A DNA stretch of 28,739 nucleotides, from positions 1-28,739 of the forward strand of contig JAGZQO010000026.1 of assembly GCA_018382125.1 (NCBI GenBank), read 5' to 3'. The notes beneath the pieces were generated by a model. That model ran no database searches, had not been told where the DNA came from, and saw nothing but the letters and a program-made list of their open reading frames with translations. Positions within the stretch are counted from its first letter, which is position 1, and each line of letters opens with the position of its first letter. Source of the DNA: Collinsella sp. (GTDB lineage: Bacteria > Actinomycetota > Coriobacteriia > Coriobacteriales > Coriobacteriaceae). Shown piece after piece: positions 6,229-14,239 of the stretch. The position numbers were made by a program, and so were the translations under genes.

Positions 6229-7254
6229 TTAGTTAAGGCGCTCCACAAAGAAATCTGCCATGGAGAGGAACAGCTCGCGTGCGTGCGGATCAAGCTCAAC
6301 GTTCTCGATGGCCGCTTTGGCCTTAGCGGTCAGGTCGAGCGCGTAAGTGTGGGCGTAATCGATAGAGCCGGTCTCCTGGAAGATCTCCACGGCGCGTGCG
6401 AGCTGCGCGGGATCATCGGTGCCCGAGGAAAGAATCGCCTCGACCTCGTCGTGGTGGCGCTCATCAGAGAGGGCGTGTACGGCGACAAGCGTGCGCTTGC
6501 CCTCGGTGATGTCGGTGCGGAAGTCCTTGTTGGCGGCTTCCTTAGTGCCGACAAGGTTGAGCAGGTCGTCCTGAATCTGAAAGGCAAGGCCTGTGTGTAG
6601 GCCAAAGGCGCGCAGCGCTCCGATTTGCTCATCGCTGCCGCCGCCGATAATGGCTCCGGCGGCAAGCGGCGTGGCTCCGCTGTAAAACGCGGTCTTGTGC
6701 GTCGCCATGTCCAGGTAGTCATCAACCGAGATATCAAAGCGCCCGTCACGGACCCAACCCAGGTCGAGTGCTTGACCCTCAATGGTGCGGACGATCATCT
6801 CGGTAAGCTCGTGGAGCACGCGCAGCTTCACGTCGGACTCCAGCGTAGGGTCGTCGAGAACCGTCTTGGTGACCATGGTGAGCGCCAGGTCGCCACAATT
6901 GATGGCAAGGCCCGTGCCCTCGGTAAGGTGCATACAGGGCTTGCCTCGACGAAGCTGTCCGTTGTCGGCGATGTCGTCGTGGATCAGCGCGCCCGACTGG
7001 AAATGCTCGATAGCTGCCGCGGCGCTGCGGGCGCTCTCAAAGCTGCCGCCCACTGCGGTTGCGGCGAGCATGCAGATAAGCGGGCGGTGGCGCTTGCCGG
7101 CGTTGGCCGTAAAAGCCGAGAGCGGCGCGTACAGGTAGCGCTCGATATCGGCAGAGGTCGCCTGTCCGTCAAAGAACGTGGCCAGATAGTCGTTAATCTG
7201 GTCAAAGTGTTGGGCTAAAAAGCTGGTAAACGGACTGGACACGGGTTCTCGCAT
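6229..7254 (-). CDS. Polyprenyl (geranylgeranyl/farnesyl-type) diphosphate synthase
   Basis: The enzyme would condense isopentenyl diphosphate with an allylic primer to give isoprenoid chains for quinones or lipid carriers. The first aspartate-rich motif is IHDDIADNGQLRRG (D93, D94, D97) and KRHRP lies earlier, as the family requires. The second motif reads FQIQDDLLN (D229, D230, N233), so the last acidic residue of the usual DDxxD is Asn. The KDFRTDITEGKRT segment follows as expected. Start choice is uncertain. ATG 7254 gives 341 residues beginning MREPVSSPF. An in-frame ATG at 7293 adds 13 residues without family similarity. Neither has a strong ribosome binding site. The chain length of the product cannot be fixed by eye. 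Confidence 0.85.
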   Translation of the reverse strand: MREPVSSPFTSFLAQHFDQINDYLATFFDGQATSADIERYLYAPLSAFTANAGKRHRPLICMLAATAVGGSFESARSAAAAIEHFQSGALIHDDIADNGQLRRGKPCMHLTEGTGLAINCGDLALTMVTKTVLDDPTLESDVKLRVLHELTEMIVRTIEGQALDLGWVRDGRFDISVDDYLDMATHKTAFYSGATPLAAGAIIGGGSDEQIGALRAFGLHTGLAFQIQDDLLNLVGTKEAANKDFRTDITEGKRTLVAVHALSDERHHDEVEAILSSGTDDPAQLARAVEIFQETGSIDYAHTYALDLTAKAKAAIENVELDPHARELFLSMADFFVERLN

Positions 7255-7367
7255 TCTTTCTGAGGTTGCATTGATGCAATATGCAGACAACATATTGCCA
7301 CATCAGGGCGTTTGGCGCGGCAGTTTTGGCGATTTAGGACAACGGGCGTGCGTTTGATGGAGTGTGC

Positions 7368-9818
7368 CTAAATCAGCCTAAAATGCTCGAGCGCCGCAAC
7401 GACACCGTCGTGATCGACGGTGTCGGTCACGTAATCGGCCTTATCCTTGAGATAGTCTGGTGCGTTGCCCATGGCGATACCGACATCGACGGCGTTCATC
7501 AGCGAGACGTCATTGCTGGCGTCGCCAATGCCGTATACGGTTCCGTGGTGGGGGTCGAGGGCGTCGAGTACAGACTGGATGCCCCCGCGCTTCGTGCATT
7601 CGCGGGGCGAGATTTCGGTTACCTCGAGTTCGAGCTCGTTAAAGCACAGCAGCGGCTCAAGTGCCTTATCTTGAGCGATGTGGTTGGCGAGCGATGTAGA
7701 CATCAAGATCTTGTAGACACTGTAATGTTGCAGCTGCGTGACTGCGTCGCCCAGGGTGCGCGCGTATCCGGGGGCATCGGGGGCATCGGCACTCATGCGC
7801 ACGACGCCGTTGAGGCCCTCAAAGCGGATGACCTCGCCCGATTGCTCAAGATAGGGGGCAAGATGCTGCAGCATGCTGGGCGTCATCGACAGATCGCGAA
7901 TTGCGTGTCCGTTGATCTCGGCGTAACCGCCCGCAAGACAGACGATGCCGGTCCAGGGCAGCTCAAGAAGTTTGGGGTGGATGCAGCTGAGGGTGCGCCC
8001 CGTGCAGATAAAGGCCATGTTGCCGTTGGCGACAAACTCGCGGATTGCCTGCGAAACCGCCTCGTTGGGATAGGGGGAGAGGTCCCGCTCGTCTTCGGGA
8101 AGGTCTTGGGCGAGCCTGGGGTCTTGCCAGGCGAGCGTTCCGTCGATATCGAAGAAGCAGATATCGCCGCGCTTATGGGCTGCGCTGGCGGCAGGGGAGG
8201 CCGAGGTGGTGGGCACAAATTCCGGCTCGAGGCCCATGATCTGGTCAAAATGCTCTTTAACGCGGGGAACGGAGATGCCGATGACCACCTGGGCGGTCTT
8301 GCCCGTAATGATGAGGCCCTTGGCGCCCACCGCGACAAACGACGCGTTATCTGCAACGATGGAAGGGTCTGCGACCTCGACGCGCAGGCGCGTGGCGCAG
8401 TTGGTTGCGCCCACGATATTGCCAACGCCACCTAAAAGCTGAATTACCCGCTCAGCGAGGACGTGATCTTGATCGGATCGACTATCGACCTCGTCATTGG
8501 GGGATTGCTCTTTGGCAAAGTCGCTTCCCGTTAAACAATCGATTGCCGCGCGATTGGCAACATGATCCTCGCGGCCCGGTGTCTTAAGGTCATAGACCAA
8601 GATGAGTGCTCGAAAACTAACAAAAAAGATGAGGCTAAAGGCAAGGCCGATACCGAGCGCCAAAAGATAGGCACCGGCATGCGTGCGCATGAGCGGAATA
8701 AAGTTGAAGGCTGCCATCTCCATGAGGCCGCCCGAGAAGATGCCGACGATGCCAAAGAGATTCATGGTTGTGGCAAGGCAAGACGATAAGACGGCGTAGA
8801 GCAAAAAGAGCCCGGGGTGGGTGAACATAAAGAGAAACTCGAGTGGCTCGGTAACGCCGCAAACCACCGAGGCGACGATGGCGGGCAAAAGGATGACCTT
8901 AAGGCCAGCGCGGCGCTCTGGTTTTGCGGTGGAGTAGAACGCGGCTGCGATGGCGGGAAGGCCAAAGAGCTTGACCCAGCCGGTGGCGGTAAAACCGGCC
9001 CACGGCGCAAGTTCATTAAGGGGGCGCGTGCTATGGGAGAGGATGGGGAGCAAACTGCTCCACGTGGCGTAGATGCCGTCGTTAATGACCAGGTTGTCGT
9101 AGTAGATCGGCATGTAGAGCAGGTGGTGCAGCCCCATGGGCTCGAGCGCTCGCTCCAAAAGCACAAAGATGCCCACGCCAAAGGGGCCGACGCTCGTAAG
9201 TGCATGGCGCAGCGTTTCGGTCATTGCGTATACGGAGGGCACGATGGCGGCCGAGATAGCGGCAAGGGCAAACACGGCAAAAAAGCTGATGAGGTAGACC
9301 AGCGAGGAGCCCGAGAAGGTGCCGAGCCAATCGGGAACCTTGGCATCGTAGAAGCGGTCATGGATGGCGACGACGGTTGCCGATACCGCCAGCGGGCCGA
9401 TAATGCCGGTGTCGAGCGTCTTGATGCCGTCGATGATGGTGATGCCGCTAGCGGAGGTCAAAGACGACGGGTACTTAAGTCCAAGATTGTCTCCGCTCAG
9501 CTTAATGATCTCGCTCAAAAAGAAGCAGTAGGCAAAATAGGCGACGAGAGCCTCGAGGCAGCAACGAGCCGGTTGTTTTTGGGCAAGACCGATGGGCAGC
9601 GCTACGGCAAAAAGGAGCGGGAGGCGTTTAAAGACCGTCCACGAGCCGCGCTGGATGATGGTCCAAAAAGCGTACCAAGGGGTTCCGTATACGGCGAGAT
9701 CGCCGACGATGTCCGCAGTCGTTGCGAGAGCGGAGACGCCGACCATGAGGCCTGATATAGAAAACAGCATGGCGGGCGCGAACATTGCCCCGCCAAAGCG
9801 TTGGATTTTTTGCAGCAT
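7368..9818 (-). CDS. PTS EIIC-EIIB permease fused to a HAD phosphatase
   Basis: This 816-residue protein joins three modules. Residues 1 to about 405 are an EIIC of the glucose/maltose/alpha-glucoside class with many membrane helices and the signatures LEPMGLHHLLYMP and GVTEPLEFLFMF (E324). About residues 450-530 form an EIIB domain with the phosphorylated cysteine C474 in ATNCATRLR. Residues 553-816 are a Cof-type HAD hydrolase with FFDIDGTL (D557, D559), CTGRT, TKRGG and GIGDASNDVSLM, all four catalytic motifs intact. There is no EIIA, so a separate Glc-type EIIA is needed. GGAAGG at 9825-9830 supports the start. The gene is divergent from a TreR-like repressor with operator palindromes between them. 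A likely task is uptake plus phosphorylation of an alpha-glucoside, with the HAD domain removing the phosphate, a role comparable to maltose-6'-phosphate phosphatase. This is inference; the HAD substrate is unknown. Confidence 0.88.
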   Translation of the reverse strand: MLQKIQRFGGAMFAPAMLFSISGLMVGVSALATTADIVGDLAVYGTPWYAFWTIIQRGSWTVFKRLPLLFAVALPIGLAQKQPARCCLEALVAYFAYCFFLSEIIKLSGDNLGLKYPSSLTSASGITIIDGIKTLDTGIIGPLAVSATVVAIHDRFYDAKVPDWLGTFSGSSLVYLISFFAVFALAAISAAIVPSVYAMTETLRHALTSVGPFGVGIFVLLERALEPMGLHHLLYMPIYYDNLVINDGIYATWSSLLPILSHSTRPLNELAPWAGFTATGWVKLFGLPAIAAAFYSTAKPERRAGLKVILLPAIVASVVCGVTEPLEFLFMFTHPGLFLLYAVLSSCLATTMNLFGIVGIFSGGLMEMAAFNFIPLMRTHAGAYLLALGIGLAFSLIFFVSFRALILVYDLKTPGREDHVANRAAIDCLTGSDFAKEQSPNDEVDSRSDQDHVLAERVIQLLGGVGNIVGATNCATRLRVEVADPSIVADNASFVAVGAKGLIITGKTAQVVIGISVPRVKEHFDQIMGLEPEFVPTTSASPAASAAHKRGDICFFDIDGTLAWQDPRLAQDLPEDERDLSPYPNEAVSQAIREFVANGNMAFICTGRTLSCIHPKLLELPWTGIVCLAGGYAEINGHAIRDLSMTPSMLQHLAPYLEQSGEVIRFEGLNGVVRMSADAPDAPGYARTLGDAVTQLQHYSVYKILMSTSLANHIAQDKALEPLLCFNELELEVTEISPRECTKRGGIQSVLDALDPHHGTVYGIGDASNDVSLMNAVDVGIAMGNAPDYLKDKADYVTDTVDHDGVVAALEHFRLI

Positions 9819-9860
9819 GTTCTGCCTTCCGAATATCGAGGCGCGTTGCGCGTGGGGAAA

Positions 9861-9871
9861 CGTTTAAACAA
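9861..9871 (-). promoter_or_regulatory. Operator-like palindrome A before the PTS-HAD gene
   Basis: Minus strand TTGTTTAAACG contains the palindrome GTTTAAAC. It lies about 8 bp downstream of a possible -10 box TACAAT (minus strand, 9879-9884), that is at the expected transcription start, a place where a bound repressor would block. It matches sites at 9984, 10879, 10954 and 19897. Confidence 0.6.
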
Positions 9872-9983
9872 TGGATTCATTGTAGAGGACCAGACGAGTG
9901 TCGTACCGGCAGTTTTGAGCGAAACCGATTTGGGCATGACAGAAACCGTCAACGGCTAAATCCTGTCGCTTCACCGATATTCG

Positions 9984-9993
9984 GTTTAAACAA
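9984..9993 (+). promoter_or_regulatory. Operator-like palindrome B before the GntR gene
   Basis: GTTTAAACAA is 55 nt upstream of the regulator's ATG. It would overlap the -35 region of a promoter whose -10 could be TATCGT near 10006. This fits autoregulation of the GntR protein. Confidence 0.55.
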
Positions 9994-10047
9994 CTTTAAG
10001 AAATGCTATCGTGCCTAGCCGGAAATGAATAATGTAGAGGTGAAACA

Positions 10048-10767
10048 ATGCCAAAAGCGATATACGAAGGAATCTACCGAGAAATACGCTCGCGCATCAT
10101 TAATGGGACCTATGCGTTTCAGGAGATGCTGCCAACCGAAGCCGAGCTGACCGCGGAGTTCGGATGCACTCGCAATACCGTCCGTCGCGCCTTGGGTATG
10201 CTGGCCGACGGGATGTTTGTGCAGCCCATACACGGCAAGGGCGTGCGCGTTATTTGGCTTAAGGGCGAAACCGACATGTTGGGCGCACTCGAAGAGGTTG
10301 AGTCGTTTGGCGAGTTTGCAAAGCGCAACAATGCCGTTGCATCGACGGACGTTAAGTCTTTCGAACATCTGGTTTGCACCGAGCAACTCTCTCGTCACCT
10401 GGGCTTTAAGGTGGGCGAGGAGTTGATTCGCGTAGTGCGTGTCCGAAGCCTCAACGGCAACGCGCGCCAAGTGGACCATGGCTATTTTTTGGCGTCGATC
10501 GCCAAGGGCCTGACTCCCGAGATCGCGGCAGATTCTATTTACGGCTATCTGGAGCACAAGCGCGGTGTCAAAGTGATGGCGAGCCGTCGTACGGTGAGTG
10601 TCGAGCTCGCCAACGATGAGGACTGCAGCTATCTTGACCTCGGCAAATACAACTGTGTTGCCGTCATGGAGAGTCAGTCGTACACCTCGGATGGCATCTT
10701 GTTTGAGGTGACGCACACTCGCACACACCCCGAGATCTTCCATTACCGCGTCAATTCCAAGCGATAG
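10048..10767 (+). CDS. GntR/HutC (TreR-like) repressor with UTRA sensor domain
   Basis: The 239-residue protein has an N-terminal winged helix (residues 5-70; YEGIYREIRSRIINGTY, LPTEAELTAEFGCTRNTVRRAL, GKGVRV) followed by a UTRA effector domain (about 85-235). The organisation and the opening segment resemble trehalose/maltose repressors of the TreR group, which bind sugar phosphates. AGAGGTGA precedes the ATG. It is divergent from the PTS-HAD gene and ends in a strong bidirectional terminator before the ABC operon. TreR of Bacillus recognises a TTGTATATACAA-type box; the local repeated palindrome TTGTTTAAACAA is close to it, so this protein is the best candidate to bind it. The effector would plausibly be the phosphorylated sugar made by the PTS. 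Confidence 0.85.
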   Translation: MPKAIYEGIYREIRSRIINGTYAFQEMLPTEAELTAEFGCTRNTVRRALGMLADGMFVQPIHGKGVRVIWLKGETDMLGALEEVESFGEFAKRNNAVASTDVKSFEHLVCTEQLSRHLGFKVGEELIRVVRVRSLNGNARQVDHGYFLASIAKGLTPEIAADSIYGYLEHKRGVKVMASRRTVSVELANDEDCSYLDLGKYNCVAVMESQSYTSDGILFEVTHTRTHPEIFHYRVNSKR

Positions 10768-10805
10768 CCGGCTAGCTCGCAGCCTGACGAGACTCATGGC
10801 CTCAA

Positions 10806-10860
10806 AGAGAAAACGCCCGGTCAAACCGACGGTACATCGGCTTGACCGGGCGTTTTCTCT
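10806..10860. terminator. Strong bidirectional terminator after the GntR gene
   Basis: A perfect 19-bp stem (10806-10824 with 10842-10860; AGAGAAAACGCCCGGTCAA) extends further with a few imperfect pairs. A-runs and T-runs lie inside the stem ends, so it can act in both directions. Confidence 0.9.
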
Positions 10861-11073
10861 GCATTAGATAACAAATAATTGTTTATACAAAACTTGTCAA
10901 GTATCAAGTTGAAATTACCGTTCACCGAAGTTTTTCTACCGCTCTAGTAATACTTGTTCAAACAACTAGCCAAATAGCGTATCGTTCAAATCAGCAAAAG
11001 GGGCAAAGTCCCCGAGCCAATCTCCGAAGGCGGCGGCAAAGGGTGCCGCCACGGTGTGAAAGGGTGGATTGTA
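10861..11073 (+). promoter_or_regulatory. Control region and 5' leader of the ABC operon with two operator-like sites
   Basis: TTGTTTATACAA (10879-10890, site C) and TTGTTCAAACAA (10954-10965, site D) are near-palindromes 75 bp apart, about seven helical turns, and match the motif at the PTS and malQ promoters. A possible -10 is TAATAC just before site D. The leader has two small hairpins, GGGG-caaagt-CCCC and GGCGGC (11032-11037) with GCCGCC (11045-11050), the second ending nine bases before the ribosome binding site. Confidence 0.5.
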
Positions 11074-12390
11074 ATGAAGAACGAAATGAGCAGAAGGCAG
11101 TTCCTGGGCTTTGCTGGTTCCGCGGCTGCGGTTCTTGGTCTGGGTCTCGTGGGTTGCGGCGGTTCTGCCGGCTCCGGCTCCTCTGCTTCTGGTGACGCTG
11201 CCGAGGTCTACTTCCTCCAATTCAAGCCCGAGGTCGACAAGGAGTGGAAGGAGATCGCCAAGGCCTATAAGAAGGAGAAGGGCGTCGAGGTCAAGATCGT
11301 GACCGCCGCCTCCAACACTTACGAGGAGAAGCTCAAGTCCGAGATGTCCAAGAGCTCCGCTCCGACCCTGTTCCAGGTCAACGGCCCCACCGGTCTTAAG
11401 AACTGGAAGGATTACTGCGCCGACCTGTCCGATACCAAGCTCCGCGGTGAGCTCATTGACGACTCCCTGGCTCTGCAGTCCGATGGCAAGGATCTGGGTA
11501 TCGACTGGGTCCAGGAGAGCTACGGCATCATCTACAACAAGCAGCTGCTCGAGAAGGCTGGCTACAAGGCCGAGGACATCAACTCCTTCGACAAGCTGAA
11601 GGCTTGTGCCGACGACATCCAGGCCCGCAAGGACGAGCTTGGTGTTGAGGGTGCCTTTACTTCCGCCGGCATGGACGACTCTTCCAGCTGGCGCTACACC
11701 ACCCACCTCGCCAACCTTCCGCTCTACTACGAGTTCGAGAAGGAGCACAACCAGGAGGACGACGAGATCAAGGGCGAGTATCTCGACAACTTCAAGCAGA
11801 TTTTCGACCTGTACATCACCGACTCCACCTGCGATCCTTCGCAGCTTGCCTCCAAGACCGGCGACGACGCCACCAACGAGTTCGCAACCGGCAAGGCCGT
11901 CTTCTATCAGAACGGTTCTTGGGCCTACGCTGACCTCACCAAGGCCGGCATGACCGACGATCAGATTGGCATGATGCCCATCTACATCGGTGTCGACGGC
12001 GAGGAGAACCAGGGCCTGTGCTCCGGCGGCGAGAACTACTGGTGCGTCAGCTCCCAGGCTTCCGAGGATGCCCAGAAGGCCACCGAGGACTTCATGTATT
12101 GGTGCGTCACTTCTGACACCGCCACCAGTATCATCGCTGACAAGATGGGTCTGACTGCCCCGTTCAAGAGCGCTAAGGAGACCACCAACGTCTTCTCGCA
12201 GCAGGCCGTTGCCATGGCCAAGGACGGCAAGAAGACCGTCGCTTGGGACTTCGTTTACATCCCCTCTGAGGAGTGGAAGAAGAACCTCAAGCAGGCTCTG
12301 ATTGCCTATGCTGCCGACAACAGCAAGTGGGACGGCGTCAAGAACGCCTTCGTCGATGGCTGGAAGACCGAGAAGGCTGCTTCCGAGTAA
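11074..12390 (+). CDS. Sugar ABC transporter substrate-binding lipoprotein (CUT1, MalE-like)
   Basis: This is the extracellular receptor of the importer encoded downstream. The 438-residue precursor starts MKNEMSRRQFLGFAG, a twin-arginine motif (R7, R8), followed by a hydrophobic stretch and the lipobox LVGC with lipidated C28, so it is probably exported folded by Tat and anchored to the membrane. A Gly/Ser linker precedes the SBP_bac_1-type fold (residues 40-438). The start at 11074 has AAAGGGTGG six bases upstream; a GTG at 11056 is in frame but would add six non-signal residues. It is the first gene of a four-gene operon, and a GC-rich hairpin after its stop codon may raise its mRNA level over the permease genes. 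Genes nearby (malQ, glgP) suggest maltodextrin, but the ligand is unproven. Confidence 0.9.
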   Translation: MKNEMSRRQFLGFAGSAAAVLGLGLVGCGGSAGSGSSASGDAAEVYFLQFKPEVDKEWKEIAKAYKKEKGVEVKIVTAASNTYEEKLKSEMSKSSAPTLFQVNGPTGLKNWKDYCADLSDTKLRGELIDDSLALQSDGKDLGIDWVQESYGIIYNKQLLEKAGYKAEDINSFDKLKACADDIQARKDELGVEGAFTSAGMDDSSSWRYTTHLANLPLYYEFEKEHNQEDDEIKGEYLDNFKQIFDLYITDSTCDPSQLASKTGDDATNEFATGKAVFYQNGSWAYADLTKAGMTDDQIGMMPIYIGVDGEENQGLCSGGENYWCVSSQASEDAQKATEDFMYWCVTSDTATSIIADKMGLTAPFKSAKETTNVFSQQAVAMAKDGKKTVAWDFVYIPSEEWKKNLKQALIAYAADNSKWDGVKNAFVDGWKTEKAASE

Positions 12391-12421
12391 GCAGTTGCTG
12401 CCCAAGCTATCTGATTAGCGA

Positions 12422-12457
12422 CAGGGGGCGGGCAGACGTTGGTTTGCCCGCCCCCTG
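12422..12457 (+). promoter_or_regulatory. Intercistronic stabilising hairpin between binding protein and permease
   Basis: A perfect 13-bp stem, CAGGGGGCGGGCA with its complement, has a 10-nt loop and no T-run after it. It lies between the stop at 12390 and the next gene's ribosome binding site. Such structures downstream of binding-protein genes are known to protect the upstream message or partly terminate. Confidence 0.6.
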
Positions 12458-12477
12458 CATATTGAAAGGACCCTTCT

Positions 12478-13332
12478 ATGGGCAAAGCACTCAAGCGCTG
12501 GTGGCCGCTCTTTATGCTGCCCACGTGTCTGGCGTTTATGATCGGGTTCGTGATCCCCTTTATCCAGGGTTTCTATCTCTCGTTCTGCCAGTTTATTACC
12601 ATCAACAACACGCACTTTGTCGGTATCGAGAACTACGTGCGCGCACTGTCCGATCCGCAGTTTGCCACGTCGTTCTTCTTTACCGTGGCGTTTGCCTTCC
12701 TGTCGACGGTGCTCATCAACGTGATCGCCCTCGCCATCGCGCAGGCGCTCACCCGCAAAGCGCTCAAGGGCACCAACATCTTCCGTACGATCTTCTTTAT
12801 GCCTAACCTGATCGGCGGCATCGTGCTGGGCTACATCTGGCAGATTCTGATCAACTGCCTGCTCTCCAACGTGGGCGCCCAGCTCATCGCCCTTAACTCT
12901 GCTGCTGGCTTCTGGGGCCTTATCATCCTGACCCTGTGGCAGCAGGTCGGCTACATGATGATCATCTACATCGCTGGTCTGCAGTCCATTCCGTCCGACT
13001 ACATCGAGGCCGCCAAGGTCGACGGTGCCACGGCATGGCAGACGTTTTGGAAGGTTAAGATCCCTAACCTGATGCCGACCATCACCATCTGCCTGTTCCT
13101 GTCCATCACCAACGGCTTTAAGCTGTTCGACCAGAACCTCGCCCTTACCGGCGGCGCCCCCGCGCACTCCACCGAGATGCTCGCCCTGAACATCTACAAC
13201 ACGTTCTATTCGCGTGCCGGTATCGCATGGCAGGGCATCGGTCAGGCCAAGGCGGTTATCTTCTGCATCCTGGTCGTAGCCATCTCCATGATTCAGCTTA
13301 AGGCCACGAGGTCCAAGGAGGTGCAGCAGTAA
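12478..13332 (+). CDS. Sugar ABC transporter permease (MalF-type, CUT1)
   Basis: The 284-residue inner-membrane protein has about six hydrophobic segments. The cytoplasmic EAA loop (EAAKVDGATAWQTFWKVKIP, about residues 179-198) contacts the ATPase. The family is the BPD_transp_1 permeases of CUT1 sugar importers; it is the short MsmF-like form without the large periplasmic loop of E. coli MalF. AAAGGA precedes the ATG at 12478. Its TAA overlaps the ATG of the next permease by one base, so translation is coupled. Confidence 0.92.
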   Translation: MGKALKRWWPLFMLPTCLAFMIGFVIPFIQGFYLSFCQFITINNTHFVGIENYVRALSDPQFATSFFFTVAFAFLSTVLINVIALAIAQALTRKALKGTNIFRTIFFMPNLIGGIVLGYIWQILINCLLSNVGAQLIALNSAAGFWGLIILTLWQQVGYMMIIYIAGLQSIPSDYIEAAKVDGATAWQTFWKVKIPNLMPTITICLFLSITNGFKLFDQNLALTGGAPAHSTEMLALNIYNTFYSRAGIAWQGIGQAKAVIFCILVVAISMIQLKATRSKEVQQ

Positions 13333-14171
13333 TGAAACGCGATAAGGTTATCAACCGCGCGCTCTCGATTTTCTTTACGATTCTGTCGCTCGCGTGGATC
13401 TACCCCGTGTTCATGATTGCGCTCAATTCCTTTAAAAAGGCAACTGCAATCAGCACCACCACGGCATTCGATCTGCTCACGCCCGAGACGTTCAACGGCC
13501 TCGCAAACTACATGCATGCCCTTAACGAGCAGGGCTTTGCCTCGGCATTTATGTACTCGCTCATCATCACGGTCACGTCGGTCGTGCTGATTCTGGTGTG
13601 CTGCTCCATGTGTGCTTGGTACGTAGTGCGCGTCAACAGCAAGATCTCGAACTTCTTCTATTACCTATTCGTCTTCTCGATGGTCGTGCCCTTCCAGATG
13701 CTCATGTTCACGCTGTCCAATTTGGCGGACCGCATCGGCTTTAACACGCCGTTCAACATCTGCTTTATCTACCTCGGCTTTGGCGCGGGCCTGGCGGTCT
13801 TTATGTTCGCCGGCTTTGTAAAGAACATTCCGCTCGAGATCGAAGAGGCGGCCATGATCGACGGCTGCAACCCGGTCCAGGTGTTCTTTAAGATCGTCCT
13901 TCCCATCATGAAGCCCACCTATCTTTCGGTCGGCATCCTCGAGACCATGTGGGTCTGGAACGACTATCTGCTGCCCTACCTTACGCTCGACTCCACCAAG
14001 TACAAGACCATTCCTATCTTGATCCAGTACTTCCGCGGCGGCTACGGCCACGTCGAGCTCGGTCCCATGATGGCCTGCATCATGATGGTCGTTATCCCCA
14101 TCGTCATCATGTACATCCTCTGCCAGAAGTACATCATCGACGGCGTGGTGGCAGGTGCCGTCAAGGGCTGA
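13332..14171 (+). CDS. Sugar ABC transporter permease (MalG-type, CUT1)
   Basis: This 279-residue permease has about six membrane helices and the EAA motif EEAAMIDGCNPVQVFFKIVLP (about residues 173-193) followed by WNDYLLPYL, which is typical of MalG-like partners. It begins inside the stop codon of the preceding permease (TAATG), with GGAGGTG as ribosome binding site. The two proteins should form the heterodimeric channel of the importer. A GC-rich hairpin separates it from the ATPase gene. Confidence 0.92.
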   Translation: MKRDKVINRALSIFFTILSLAWIYPVFMIALNSFKKATAISTTTAFDLLTPETFNGLANYMHALNEQGFASAFMYSLIITVTSVVLILVCCSMCAWYVVRVNSKISNFFYYLFVFSMVVPFQMLMFTLSNLADRIGFNTPFNICFIYLGFGAGLAVFMFAGFVKNIPLEIEEAAMIDGCNPVQVFFKIVLPIMKPTYLSVGILETMWVWNDYLLPYLTLDSTKYKTIPILIQYFRGGYGHVELGPMMACIMMVVIPIVIMYILCQKYIIDGVVAGAVKG

Positions 14172-14195
14172 TGCCGTAACTGTTTTGCAAGTTTC

Positions 14196-14222
14196 TGCGG
14201 CGCCCCTCAGCGTGGCGCCGCA
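14196..14222 (+). promoter_or_regulatory. Intercistronic hairpin before the ABC ATPase gene
   Basis: TGCGGCGCC (14196-14204) and GGCGCCGCA (14214-14222) form a perfect 9-bp stem with a 9-nt loop and no T-run, ending a few bases before the ribosome binding site of the ATPase gene. It may tune relative expression. Confidence 0.5.
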
Positions 14223-14239
14223 TATCGAAAGGTAGAGAC

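Noticed and set aside
8817..9755. Plus-strand open frame opposite the EIIC region
   Set aside because: Charged, low-complexity product antisense to conserved EIIC motifs; no start signal.
10966..12405. Minus-strand open frame opposite the binding-protein gene
   Set aside because: Leu/Val/Gly-rich shadow of a clear lipoprotein gene with a Tat signal and lipobox.
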